Assembly: GCA_019633425.1 (NCBI GenBank)
Contig: WSUB01000197.1
Location: 1-64,000, forward strand
Direction: 5' to 3'
DNA length: 64,000 nt
Origin: Tulasnella sp. 424
Lineage: Eukaryota > Basidiomycota > Agaricomycetes > Cantharellales > Tulasnellaceae
In this document: piece after piece, positions 31,081 to 42,171 of the stretch
How positions within the stretch are numbered: position 1 is the stretch's first letter
How the letters are laid out: each line of letters begins with the position of its first letter
Made by a program: the position numbers and the translations under genes
Notes under the pieces: generated by a model
Told to the model about the DNA's origin: nothing
Databases searched by the model: none
What the model saw: the letters and a program-made list of their open reading frames with translations, nothing else

Positions 31081-31493
31081 AACTATAGGATTCTGAAAGG
31101 ATTACCACCCAATATTATGTCAATCTTGCCCTCGTATAAAAGGATTCCCTTGGTTGGGTGCTACGAAGCCTGAGCACAATGTGGCAACTAAGGTGCTCTG
31201 TTGCGCTCTCTAGCTGTCATAATCAATAGCCTCAATAAAGAATATATATAGTCGCAAAGATGATCCTCCGCTTGTTGTATCTATGGTGAACATCGGCACC
31301 TCCGGAACGGGGAATGTGTACATATGTCACATGGATGTGGCACGTGCCGCGCGGATACCTTCAGTTCCCTCTTTGCCCCGTTCCCTCCTGGTCCAGTTCA
31401 GGCATTGCAATACAGGTAAGCAAATAGAGAGTTTATTATCGCACAAATTAAGTCCCCTGACCAGTGAAAGTCACTCTGGCGAATTGAATAGCC

Positions 31494-32458
31494 ATGGCCG
31501 ACGAACTTGGTATCACTCGTGTACCCATCACCATTCGGGACAACACTTACTACCAACATCCCACTCATTGGTATCCAGATGGAAACATTGTTTATTTGAT
31601 CGAAGATACAGCTATTAAAGTTCACCAAAGCATAATGGGTCGTCGCAGTACGAGCCTACGGGAGATGTGGGACGTCACCTCAGAGCCAGCGCTCGGTGGT
31701 TTCGTGACGATTCCTCTGGAGGACAGTCTAAGCGAATTCAGCTTCCTTCTGGATGTCATCATGCCGCATACGTGCGCTTCCCCGAGGATTTCTCCGGAAA
31801 GAGGATGGAGCACCCTCATCGGACTGATACAAGTAGCCCAAAAATACAATGTCGACGACGTAGCTACGCGCGCTGTGCAAGTCCTCGATGACGTACTTCC
31901 AACTGTCCAGAATCCGGACCGGAACACGAGCGTATACGATGACCCTGACGCTGTGGTTCAAGTCATAAACTTCGCGAGGAGGTCCCGCTCCCCTCAGTTC
32001 CTTAGACCGGCATTCTACGCCCTTGCCACCCAGGAATGGACGAACTACCCCCATCCTTCCAGTCCTCTAATTCGCCTATCCGACCAAGAAGATCTAATGC
32101 GAGTCCAACAAGGACGCATGAGACTGCAATCAGCAGTGATTGAAATGGCTATCGGGCGATGGGAGAATTGCAATGGCTATAGGGCCTATAAAACCTGTCC
32201 TCAAGGTGGGGCCTGCTGGGGAGGGTACGGAGATAGGGCTTGGCCTAAAGCGGACGATGCCATGCGATGGAGGAACCTTCTATAGCATCCGTTGGAAGAG
32301 TTGGAACAAAGGGTGGCGCCCGCGGATCAAACCATATGCACCGGTTGTAGGGATGAGTTTGCTGCAGAGAACAAGCGCATGCGAGTAGAGCTCATTGATA
32401 AACTCGCAACGATCTTCAGTTTAGATGATGACGAAGCCGGAATTGATCGCGCTGCGTG
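31494..32458 (+). pseudogene. BTB/POZ gene with premature stop (copy 11, subtype C, unit 3)
   Basis: Starts MADELGITRVPITIRDN with a good BTB core (THWYPDGNIVYLI, then VHQSIMGRRSTSL, DSLSEFSFLLDVIMPHTC) and the first cysteine pair C-x5-C (TCPQGGAC). At 32283-32285 a TAG replaces the Trp codon TGG retained in the unit-2 remnant, just before HPLEEL. The frame beyond is open for another 57 codons to TGA at 32456 and includes CTGC. The stop cuts about 60 aa including the second cysteine pair. It may be a null allele or yield a 263-aa truncated protein. Tail-to-tail with LIP5, 177 bp apart. Confidence 0.82.
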
Positions 32459-32635
32459 ATATTCGTCTTTACTCCTTGTCTGTCCCGCCTGAGGTGGTTT
32501 GGTTCACGAAACCGTGCTATTACGTCTCTCTGTACTAGTGTCAAGAGTCTTGTAGAATGTAGCGTAGATGCGATGCTAGCGGGCAAGAACGACTCATACG
32601 ACCACTCCTATTGGGGAAGGATGGTGATGCAACTA

Positions 32636-34164
32636 TTACGTGCTGCTCGTCTCCAACTCGGAATTTTGAGATAGGACTTCGGCCTTAACGCCCCGAGCGG
32701 GATTCGCTTTACCACGAAGGATGTTCTCAATGTAGAATTCTCCAGCCTTCGATGAGACAAATTGATAATCGTCAGAAAAGCCGTATCCAAGCGCTTGTCA
32801 TTGACTCTCACCTTGTAACTGCTGCGAACCAATGGTCCACTGGCGACATACAGGAATCCCATGTCTTCGGCCACTTGCTTCCACCTATCAAACTCGGCGG
32901 GCTCGACATACCGGTCGACCTTCATGTGCTTCTTCGTGGGTCGCATGTACTGGCCGAAGGTCACAACGTCCACATTGGACTTGCGTAATTCTATTCAGCG
33001 GGGATGAAGTCAGTCCAGAGCCTGCACGCCGATCAAAATAAACTTACCCTTAAGTGTATCCAACACTTGCTCCTCCGTCTCTCCGACACCCAACATGATA
33101 CTAGTCTTGGTAACCTTGACACCAGCTTCCTTAGCCCATTCGAGGACTTTCAAGCTCTGTCTGAACTTGGCTCTTCGATCTCGAACGAATGGCGTCAATG
33201 CCTCAACAGTCTCGATGTTGTGAGCATAGACATCCAAGCCGGACTTGGCGACGAGCTCGACTTCGGGCCTTGAGCCTTGGAAATCACCCGTCAGAGCTTC
33301 GACAAGAATGTTCGGGGCCTTTTGCTTGATTTTGCGAATGGTGGAAGTAAAGTGAGCAGCGCCGCCGTCCACGAGGTCTATCCGGGGCAATCATTAGTAA
33401 TCCGTTTTCGTAGTGTGAACCAGCAGTCCGTCCCACACGCACCATCTCGATCGACACTTGTCAAGACGATATAGCCTAGTCCCCAGCGACTAACAGCTTC
33501 CGCGGTATTTTCTGGTTCATGAGGGTCCAATGGCCGGGGTGCACGAGAGGTTTTCACAGAGCAGAATCGACAGCCGCGAGTACAGGTGTCTCCCATCAGC
33601 TGACAAGCCCTGGCGTCAGCACAAATGTTGCCCATTTGGTGATGCGTGCCGTGTATGCGTACCATGATAGTCGCTGTAGCCTTGCGTTTATTCTCTTCAG
33701 GCGTTGCGTCGGGGCTTCCGCCCCAGCAATCCCCAATATTTGGACAACGCGCCTCCTCGCATACGGTATGCAACCCGAGGCCTCTAAGATCCTTCTTGAT
33801 GCCACTAAACGACTGTCCGGTGGGAATGGTGGTCTTTAGATATGAGGGCAACCGAGGCCTGAGGATGTCTGGTCAGGATTCAACTTTTGACCACCGAGAA
33901 GGTCACGACCCACGCCTTAGTATTCCCAAGAGTAATCCTTGAAGGGGATGGATCCGCTTCTACGTCTCCGGAGATGAAGTCGTCTAATGAAGGTCCGGAG
34001 GCCAGCTTATCTGCAAAAGCTGGATTGCGAGGTGTGGATGATGATGCTGTTGCAAACGATCGAACGACTTGGTGTCGCTGGCGAAATGTATCAGCTTGAA
34101 TCGTTGATAAAAAGGGCAGAATACTAACCAGAATGATTGAGCGTCTACTGACAATGGATGCCAT
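32636..34164 (-). CDS. LIP5: Mitochondrial lipoyl synthase, 7 exons
   Basis: The model is complement(32636..32746, 32812..32990, 33048..33377, 33443..33599, 33663..33858, 33914..34077, 34129..34164), 390 aa. Lipoyl synthase is a radical-SAM enzyme that inserts two sulfurs into protein-bound octanoyl groups in mitochondria, serving pyruvate and 2-oxoglutarate dehydrogenases and the glycine cleavage system. Both clusters are intact: C-x4-C-x5-C at C100, C105, C111 ([13 protein letters not shown]) and the SAM motif C-x3-C-x2-C at C138, C142, C145 (TCTRGCRFC). The C-terminal RSSY (350-353) is also present. The N-terminus is basic and Ser/Thr-rich, as for a matrix-targeting peptide. All introns are 51-70 nt and phases agree. 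This is the parent of the two fragments at 22130-22743 and 26810-27188. Confidence 0.95.
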
Positions 34165-34341
34165 CGTTAATGTACTCGATAAATAGGGCTGGTGGGTGGT
34201 GTGGGTCGCGCTCGAATTACAGAGACGATATTTGTCCTCAGTTTCCCACCTTGGACGCGGGACACCGCACCTCGCCGCGTTGTCCCGGCCCTACTATCAC
34301 CGCCATTCACATTCGTCCAGTCACTCAAAATAGTACAGAAC
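34165..34341. promoter_or_regulatory. Short divergent promoter LIP5 / F-box gene
   Basis: Only 177 bp separate the two ATGs, so the promoters must overlap. A GC-rich core (CGCGGGACACCGCACCTCGCC) is flanked by CTCGATAAATAGGGC (34174-34188), whose AT-rich centre could serve as a TATA-like element. No other element stands out. Confidence 0.5.
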
Positions 34342-35934
34342 ATGCTTGGTAGGCACTGGCATTTTTGTTGATGGATGCGTACTGAAACTCCCATCGGAAG
34401 CGCACCGACTGCTGTTCATTCCCGAATTGTTACTCGACGTCTTCAATGTCCTCGGACCGGAACTAACCAAAAGCTCGGATCAGGCAGGCAAAAAGGTGGC
34501 TCGTCGTACACTCGCAAGTTGCGCACTCGTGTGCAAAGCCTGGGAAGAGGTTGCAACTGAGTGCCTGTGGCGCGACTTACCATCGGCTCTCTGCCTACTG
34601 GGCATCCTTGGATCACTGACCTATCGTAAAGGTGTGAACGATAAGGGATGGGTAAGTCATGGATACCGTTCGGGTTTAAACGTTACGATGATAGTCTTAT
34701 TGTTGCTCAATAGTACTTTGCCGATCCTATTACGGACCCAGATCGCATCCGCCGTTTCCTCCATCTGGCCAATCGGGTTCATACGCTGGCTCACCATAAC
34801 GCGGCATGGTGGAACAATGTCACCTCTTCCGTTGTATCCAACTCGGCTCTTCAATCCATTATGCCCATCATATCCCCCAGTCCCAATCCCATTGGAGGGA
34901 GATTTCTCTGTCCCAAACTACGTCGGCTCCACTGGGTCTCCGATCTCAAGCAAAACCACGGCTTGCTACAGTATCTTATGCCTCCCTCTTTACAAACTTT
35001 CGATTTGTGGCTCATTGTGACCATGCTCTATTCAATGACATGGGATGACGTGGATTCGGCGTTCCACTCTGCTATGGAGCCCGTGACGGCTGGCCCTTGC
35101 AGCGAGCTCGAGGCACTTCAATTCCTATCCGACAACCGACGACCTCCACCGTCATTGGCAAAGTCACTCGCACAATTCATTTCCAAGCAAACGCAACTAA
35201 AGGAGGTGGATATATTCATCAGTCTCCCAAGGTGCATAGCCACAGCCCTAGCAACGTCCTCGCAATCAATCCGGTCCCTCTCCTGTCACATCTGTCCCGA
35301 AGGAGCGGGAATTAGCGTTTCGGAGACTATAGGGCTGATATCATCCAGCTGTTCTGTGCTGGAAGAGTTGACAGCCATCGTCAATACGGAGTTCAGAGTC
35401 TCTGATCTCAGAGGTCTCCTCAGCTGCAACACGCTCCGCACACTCCGGATTTCTTATTGGACTCTGCATTCTCAGTTGGAGGCCAAAGAAATAGAAGCAA
35501 TGGCCATCAGCTGGCCCGGCCTTGAAGTCCTCCACATCCTGTCAAATAACCCATTCCCTCGGCCACCCACACCTCTTTCCATCCTCACCACCATAGCTCG
35601 ATGCATGCGGCCGACTCTGAAAGATCTCGGGGTCGATCTCTTCGTGGATGAGACAGTCCCGCTTGCGACTACATTGGAAGCCGTACCATTCATCGGCCTC
35701 CAGAACCTTGTCATTGGAGACTCCAGTACGATCCAGAATGGCCATGAACAGGACGTTGCAATGTACCTTGGGTCCATCCTCCCGCATGACGTGAAAATAT
35801 CGATGAAAACCCGACGTCTTCTGGGAATCGCCAGTGGTCTTGCTTTGGAGTCGCTTGACAGTTGGAATAAGGTAGTCGGCTTGCGCCAAACCTCCAGGAG
35901 TGCAAGCGCTGAAGAAGCGGCACCTGGGATTTAG
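34342..35934 (+). CDS. F-box protein with divergent leucine-rich C-terminus (copy 1)
   Basis: The model is join(34342..34348, 34401..34651, 34714..35934), 492 aa. The first coding exon is only 7 nt (Met-Leu plus one base). The F-box-like start (LLFIPELLLDVF, then CALVCKAWEEVATECLW) suggests an SCF ubiquitin-ligase adaptor. The remainder is a series of loose Leu-rich helix/strand repeats without clear consensus, the usual substrate-binding region of basidiomycete F-box expansions. The same architecture, including the 7-nt exon and an intron after a Gly-Trp, is found in the two copies at 51511 and 56788, so all three descend from one ancestor. Substrate unknown. Confidence 0.85.
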
Positions 35935-36193
35935 AATATCGGTTTCTTCATCATTGTAGGTATATACTCAAATAAACCCAATGCTGCCTTTGGCGATACT
36001 TCAGCACAAATAGCGCGAACGCTGCTTACCGTCCTCGGGCGTAGAATCGTATTCCACTGTGCGCTCAGCGAAACTCACGAGGCCATGCTCTCCCATGAAA
36101 TCCTACCACAAGTAGATGAGAAGTCCGAGGCCTGGGTCATGTTCACCACGCACTCTCATCACGGCAACCCCCGAATGTAATAAAGTCGTCAAG
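35935..36193. other. Short tail-to-tail spacer F-box / MLH1
   Basis: 259 bp between two stops, containing both 3' ends. Nothing else visible. Confidence 0.6.
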
Positions 36194-39100
36194 TCAACAC
36201 CGCTCGAAAATACGATACAAGTCAGGCAAATTCGCGACTTGTACGACATCCTTCTCCAAGAGAATTTTGGGGGGCAATAGATGCTTTCGCATGGCAGGGA
36301 AAAGAACGTGCTCGACTTGCCATTTCGCCGCTTTCTCATCCCCTTCGTCCTCATTCGGAGCTTCAACATCCATGAAAGATTCGATCGGACCGGGTCGATG
36401 AAAGTAAGCTAGCTCGCGGAGGACAGTCTCGAAGCAACTTTTTTCATCTGTCCAATCAACCTGCGTCAAACGGGCAGAGTGATTAGAAAGACCTTATGGG
36501 TTTATTACCAGCTTCATAGACATACCTCAGGCCCCAGCCTCATCAGGAACTGCGGCAGGCGATCCAAGTTTGGTGTATACTCCTTCAAGAGGCTAGGCAA
36601 GGTTTCCAACTCTCCTGTTTTTGCATTCACTTTGATTGAAAAGTATTCATCCAGCAAGTCGGCTCGGTCGATGATTAATTCCGTTATTGCCTAATGAAAA
36701 TATTCCTTCAGTACAAAAGAAGGGGGGAGGAAAGAGAGAAGACAATAATTGCGCACTTACTTTAGTGACGTTCTCGGGAGTCATCCCACTTTCCTTCACT
36801 TTATCTCCCTCTGCTTCCACGGCTAGGTTAATTAGATGGCGAACCGGTGGCGGAGGGTCGAGTTTAATCCGGCCAAAGTTCCCGAATTGCCGTAGCGCCA
36901 GTTGGTAGAACATCTCTTCGCTGAGGGACAGAGTCGGTGAGCGAAGTTGTGCTAACACGACGAAGGAGACGATTTAGAGAGAGGGTTTCTACTCACGCCA
37001 GAGATCCGTGATTGACCAAATACAACTTGGTCGTGTGCTGAATAAGCGAGAGTGACAGCTTGAGATCTACAACACCAACGAACGTATGCTTCTCAACAAT
37101 TTCGCTGAACCCTACGTTTGACCGGGCAATCAGTCTGTAAATTTTTTGAAGGAGAAGGGGCTAATGGCGGTAACCAACCTCCATGTTTCTTCTTCACGAC
37201 GTCGGCCCTTAATTCGTGAATGCTAACCAAGGTCGTTCGGGACTCCTGAATCGTCTCGCCGACAGCTCCTCTGTTTTTGACTTTGTTAGCCGAACTCGAA
37301 GAAGAGTCGTTTTCGGCCAGGGTCGAGCCAGAGGCAGGCGTAGCAGATGGCGGTGGTGCAAACATGGAATCCAAGGTTCGATCAGCCGCTGAAGTCCGGA
37401 CTTTATGTTGTGGTAGCGGTTTTTTGGGCCTCTGCTGTGTCGACGCTACAGGGGGATCTCTGAATGTTAGGGTATCAGTCACACAATAGATGGGAGGAAG
37501 ATCAACATACAGCCGACAGGGGTAGCAGACCCGGAACCAGATGGGGTATCCGCGTCTTCCATAGCCTGATCTCCATCCTCATCAACGTCGACAGCCTTTC
37601 TCTTTCCGCTCTCTCGCCTGTTCCCTCCTCCGCTGACACTAATCATCCCTCCGTCTGTCAACACGGTCTGGTATTCAAACGTTCTCGACTGTCCGCCACT
37701 CTTCACCACCTCGGCTTGGAGAGCGTCAGCGATGTCGTCGACAATCTGGTCCTCGTTGATAAAATGAACCTCGCGCTTTGTTGGGTGTACATTGACGTCG
37801 ATGTGTTGCGGGGATATCTGGAGGCTGAAAAGCGACCAAGGCATAAGAAAGGACGCATGGCGACGGCGGACGTTGATAGTCAACGACCAGCGATTGAACA
37901 GTGAATACGAGAGTTGTAATTACCTGAGGTAAATAAAGGGTGAGGAACCTTTGGGTAACACCGGCGCGTAGACAGATTCGATGGCTCTCTTGATGCGCGT
38001 CGATTCAACCAAACGGTCTGTGACGACAACACGCACGAAATTAGCATCTCGTGCTCGTGAAAAAAAAGGCAAAGGCTCACGGTTTATAAACAAGAGCAGT
38101 ATCATTTTCTTCCCTTGATAGTTTGCACTCGTCAGATAAGCTTCTGCCTCCCAGTCTGGATCTTCGTCTTCGGCTCGCGCCTTGCCTTTCCCTTTCAGCC
38201 GCTCTTTTTTCTTGCGAACTTCCGAAGAGGTCGTAACGTGTAGTAGCTCACGTGCAATGGATGCGCTATAGAGTAGTTTGATGTTGGATTGGACGGAGGA
38301 GTTCGAGGGGGTTGATACATCCGGTGCGGAGAAACCTTGCTGAGGGTTGGGTTGGTTTTGAAAAGGGTTACTGTGATGGAAGAGAAAACAGCTCGATAGA
38401 CTCTACCTTTTTACATGTGAACGATACATTCGGATTATGTACCGCATATTTTGTGACGACGTCCAGGATCCTCGCGTATTCGTCAGAGGAGGAGCGAAGT
38501 GCCGCTAATCGTGTCGGGGTGTTGTAAAACAAGTCTTCCGCCTGGTGTGTATCCAATCTTTAACGCATGGAAATAAAGTGAAAATTAACGAGCCTACAGT
38601 GATGGTCGTCCCGTCGTTGCCCGCAGTTGGCTTGGGATCCGGAGTGAGGCCTGGTTTCGGTGCCACAAGGTTTCCATCGGCGTAACATGCCCTTCCAAGG
38701 AGAGATCGTCCTTGAGTAGAGGTTGGATATACAAATTGTTCAACGAAAACTCACTTCCAAGCACAAGGTTCGTCTTTGGTCTTTGTCGTTACCGACAGAT
38801 GTGATACATGTGATACTGACGCGAGCGCCTCGCCACGAAACCCATAGGTGGTGAGCTTTTGCAAATCCTGGAAGCTTGAAAGCTTGGAAGTGGTAAAGCG
38901 TTCGCAGAGAATAGGTAGATCGGATTTCTGAGAAGAGGGTTTCAGCAAAATAGCAAATATAAGCTCCGAGCACGGAACGCCACAAAAACGAAATCGAACG
39001 AACTCTAATGCCGCAACCGTTGTCAGCGATTTGCAAGAGCTTCAAGCCCCCCTCTTTGATAGTAACTTTAATTTGGGTTGAGCCGGCGTCTAGACAGTTT

Positions 39101-39301
39101 TCAATGAGCTCTTTCAGTGCCGAAGCCGGCCGGTGGATGATCTGTGCATGAGACAGGAGGGCATGCTCAGCATTTGTGAGTGGTGCCGACTGCAGGTCGA
39201 CCCACCTCTCCAGCAGCAATTCGATTGACGAGGGCCTCCTCTAACCGTTTGATAGGGCGAGGTTCATTAGGAACGGGTGAAGGGGGACGTTCGGATGACA
39301 T
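36194..39301 (-). CDS. MLH1: DNA mismatch-repair ATPase MLH1, 13 exons
   Basis: The model is complement(36194..36460, 36526..36690, 36761..36920, 36997..37111, 37179..37457, 37511..37824, 37924..38017, 38081..38339, 38407..38541, 38598..38691, 38755..38927, 39004..39141, 39206..39301), 762 aa, close to human MLH1. MutL-family GHKL ATPase motifs are present: ELIEN with E43 and N47, DNGCGI (72-77), GFRGEAL (107-113), then the NHRLVES and [13 protein letters not shown] segments. A Ser/Asn-rich linker precedes the C-terminal dimerisation domain, which ends in the diagnostic FERC. It acts in the nucleus with PMS1, MLH2 or MLH3 partners after MutS recognition of mismatches, and in meiotic crossing-over. 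Start chosen at MSSERPP, though an upstream in-frame codon exists. All phases close exactly. Confidence 0.96.
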
Positions 39302-39898
39302 TTCTGTTGTGGTTGGCGTCTGTTTGCTTGCTTGTTTGTTCTTCACCTCCACCGTAGCGCTCCGAAGCTCGCTTGACGCCCTGCTTAGGCCATTCGTTCT
39401 TTCATCGACAAGAGCTCTTAGGGCTCGGGCCTGTAGGGCCGTCTGTCACAGAAGTGGTGCTACCTTTATTCGTCCATCCACTTACGTTGTGTGCCTTGAT
39501 GCAACTTACGGGCGAGCTAAATAAGTACAAGCGTGACCAGGTGGTCCTATCGCTGCGTGGCGCACCTGCCACGCATTTTGTATACAGAACTTTGGTGCGG
39601 ATTAGATTAAAGTTGGATCTTGGCTTGCTATCTTCGCTGTCTGAGACTAGTAGAGAAATGTATTTTACATGGGGCTTTACTAGAATGGGACCTTTCTGTG
39701 TAGGACCTAGGAGCAACTTCTTTACCCTAGCCTAGAGCTCAAGATAGACGCATTATGTTGAGCTATAAATTAAAAGACTAAATTTAGACTATTAGGTGCC
39801 GTCTCGAGAGACGGAAGCATCCCGTTATCGACGGCCCTGACATTGAACAATTTCAGACCGTGAGAAAACACGGAGAGTGCCAGCAATCTCAACGTCCC
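39302..39898. promoter_or_regulatory. Divergent promoter region MLH1 / GT61
   Basis: 597 bp. A small perfect hairpin, CCGTCTC-GA-GAGACGG, lies at 39800-39815, about 85 bp before the GT61 ATG. The central part is AT-rich (AAATTAAAAGACTAAATTTAG). Overlapping open frames on both strands here have no recognisable domain. Confidence 0.45.
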
Positions 39899-41745
39899 AT
39901 GTTCTTCCTTACTCGCCGAACGCGACGGTGGCTAGTCTACCTCGCCTCCCTATTTATTCTCTTCCTAATCTTTACTGAAGTTGATGTCAAGAAGACTGTC
40001 AAAAAAAGCAAGCCTCCGCCGAAAAAGGAACGACGGATCACCGAAACCTGGAATCGACCGGACCCCCAGGATGTCATCCCTCCTCCTTTCCTCGACCGTA
40101 CCAGGCTTTTTTGGGGAAATAATGTCACAGCCGTACCTGCAACCAAAATTCATCGACACGTGCCGGGTTGGTCATTGAATTTCAGCCTCGAGCCTTTTCG
40201 AAACGCGCACTGATACGCTATTCGAATTGGCTTATTATTTGACAGGCTGGACGCTTATGGACAACGTCTATGTGTTCGGGGGAACAATGTATATTGTCTC
40301 TGATGATCCTGAGAGGGACCGCATTCCCCATATCCAAAACATGATCTCGTCGGGCAAGCCAATACGAAAAGAACCCGGCGATGAGCATAGAAGGGAACCA
40401 ACCGAGCAGAACATGCAAGTAATAACTTCCCGTCAGGCTCATCAAATGTTCGGCACGTCTGTAAAACGCGTTGAAGGCACTAGTGTGAGCCCAATGTCGT
40501 TTGTCCGTCATGCCGGTTCTCAAATGCTTACGATCATTGCCCGTCCTGGTTTAGTTCGTTATTTATGAACCATCGCAGTGTAAGTGGGCTGTTTTAAAAT
40601 CTCCACTGCTGCCGACCGCGACTGAGTGCGGTGGGTTATTGCAGATTTCTCTACCAGTTCTCGCTTTGTTGCAGGTGAGAAATTCTCGACGGCAATAGCG
40701 GAAGATCGCTAACCCGACGTTCTCCTCCAAAGAGATTCTGTTTGGCCTCTGGAGAACATACTCGGGTCTTGACCTCACAATCGACTCGAATGGCCGGACG
40801 GTTCTCCCTGCTCCTCAGCGCTTCATTCTTCCAAATATCATTTCTTCGCATTGGCGGGATGGAAAGGGGCTCATACCTCGACTCCTGACGATGCTCTTCC
40901 CCTCGGCTCACGTCCAGGCGGCAGAAATCTGGTCCGACTTCTCGGACCTCGGGAATCTGGCCCACATCTGCGACAGAGTACTTCTGGCAGATAGATGGGC
41001 GGCCATGCGGAACAATCACGAGCAAGATGCGCCTTTCGCTTTGCTTACACAACAGTTTGCGGGAAGTCCTTCGTGGTGGGAACCAATCAAGAAAGTACTG
41101 TGGAATACGGTTGGGGGAGAGGATCCAGCATCGAAAGGGACCGCGCCCACAAAGCGGAGACCGGTTATAACGTACATTGCCGCGAAAGGATACGGGGGCC
41201 AGACCCTTCACCCTGCCGACCATGACGACTTGATCCGCCAGCTGAACACACTGGATGGCCTTTATGGGTACTCCGTTCGCGTTTATCAATGGGATGCATT
41301 GTCCTTGCAAGACCAAATTGAGATCGGGAGGGAATCAGATGTAAGCTGCCCACCCTTAGTTGCATCACGAGGTTTGTGAGGTTGACTCGCCAGCAGATCC
41401 TAATAGCCGTCCACGGAGAGGCACTGTTGCCCTTCCTCTGGATGTCGAGGAGTCCTGCATCATCTATAATTGAGCTCGGCTCTGCTGAAAAGGAGGACGA
41501 TTTGCATGAAGATTATGCCTGGGCTGCCTCAGCTCTTAATATTTCGGCGTATTCCTTTTATGGTAGCGGGTAAGAGACCTTCTCTAAAGTTCGCGATTTG
41601 GCAGTAACGTGTTTTCGCTAGTGTTGTTTACAAATATCCAGACCATCCTCGGCCGCGTCATGCGCGAGGAGGCCTTCAGACAAACATCAAAGTCGATGGC
41701 AGCGCTGTAGTCGCCCTTTGTGTAGATATTCTATCCAGGAGATGA
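39899..41745 (+). CDS. GT61-type glycosyltransferase, type II membrane protein, 7 exons
   Basis: The model is join(39899..40166, 40246..40484, 40555..40579, 40645..40674, 40733..41340, 41397..41569, 41622..41745), 488 aa. A short basic N-terminus (FFLTRRTRR) and one hydrophobic segment (about residues 11-27) indicate a Golgi type II protein. Family landmarks are HVPGWTLMDNVYVFGGTMYIV, AEILFGLWRTYS and ILIAVHGEALLPFLWM near the C-terminus; the VHG-x-(G/A)-L box is typical of GT61 (DUF563) transferases that add xylose, GlcNAc or mannose-type residues to glycans. Donor and acceptor cannot be told. Two coding exons are only 25 and 30 nt long, supported by phase and by the continuity of the family motif across them. 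Confidence 0.82.
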
Positions 41746-42171
41746 ATACAGGTTGTTTTCTGGACTTCGGTCTCGATGAGCATAAACTTAGGCTGGACCC
41801 AAGGAACCACCCTACACACCAGTTCAATATGGTACTGAAACAAACTGTCGTGTGCTAGGTTGGGGGCAGCGATGGAGCTTAACACTTGGAATCCGTCTCG
41901 GATTTGAACCACCAAGCTGGTGGGGCACCTTGGAGAGTTAAATGGCTCCGAATTCCTATCCTACTACATCAGAAATAATCTCCGCATTTACATAGGAAAA
42001 TAATACTGCTAGTCAGGGTAATGAAGAGAGATAAAGAAAGAAAAACGAAAGCTAAAGGAGTGGGGTAAGTCTGTAACGTACACAGAGAGTAAACGAACGA
42101 GAAAATAAAACCAACGTGTCCGTGTTTAGTAAATCCGCTTCCATTCCAGTCCATGTTGAATCGAAATGAGT
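41746..42171. other. Tail-to-tail spacer GT61 / kinase
   Basis: 426 bp, AT-rich towards the right (AAAGAAAGAAAAACGAAAGC), with no gene. Contains both 3' UTRs. Confidence 0.6.

Noticed and set aside
32636..34164. Lipoyl synthase exons at first looked like another decayed LIP5 copy
   Set aside because: Splicing seven exons at good sites gives a 390-aa protein with both iron-sulfur cysteine sets and exact phases, so this copy is the functional gene.
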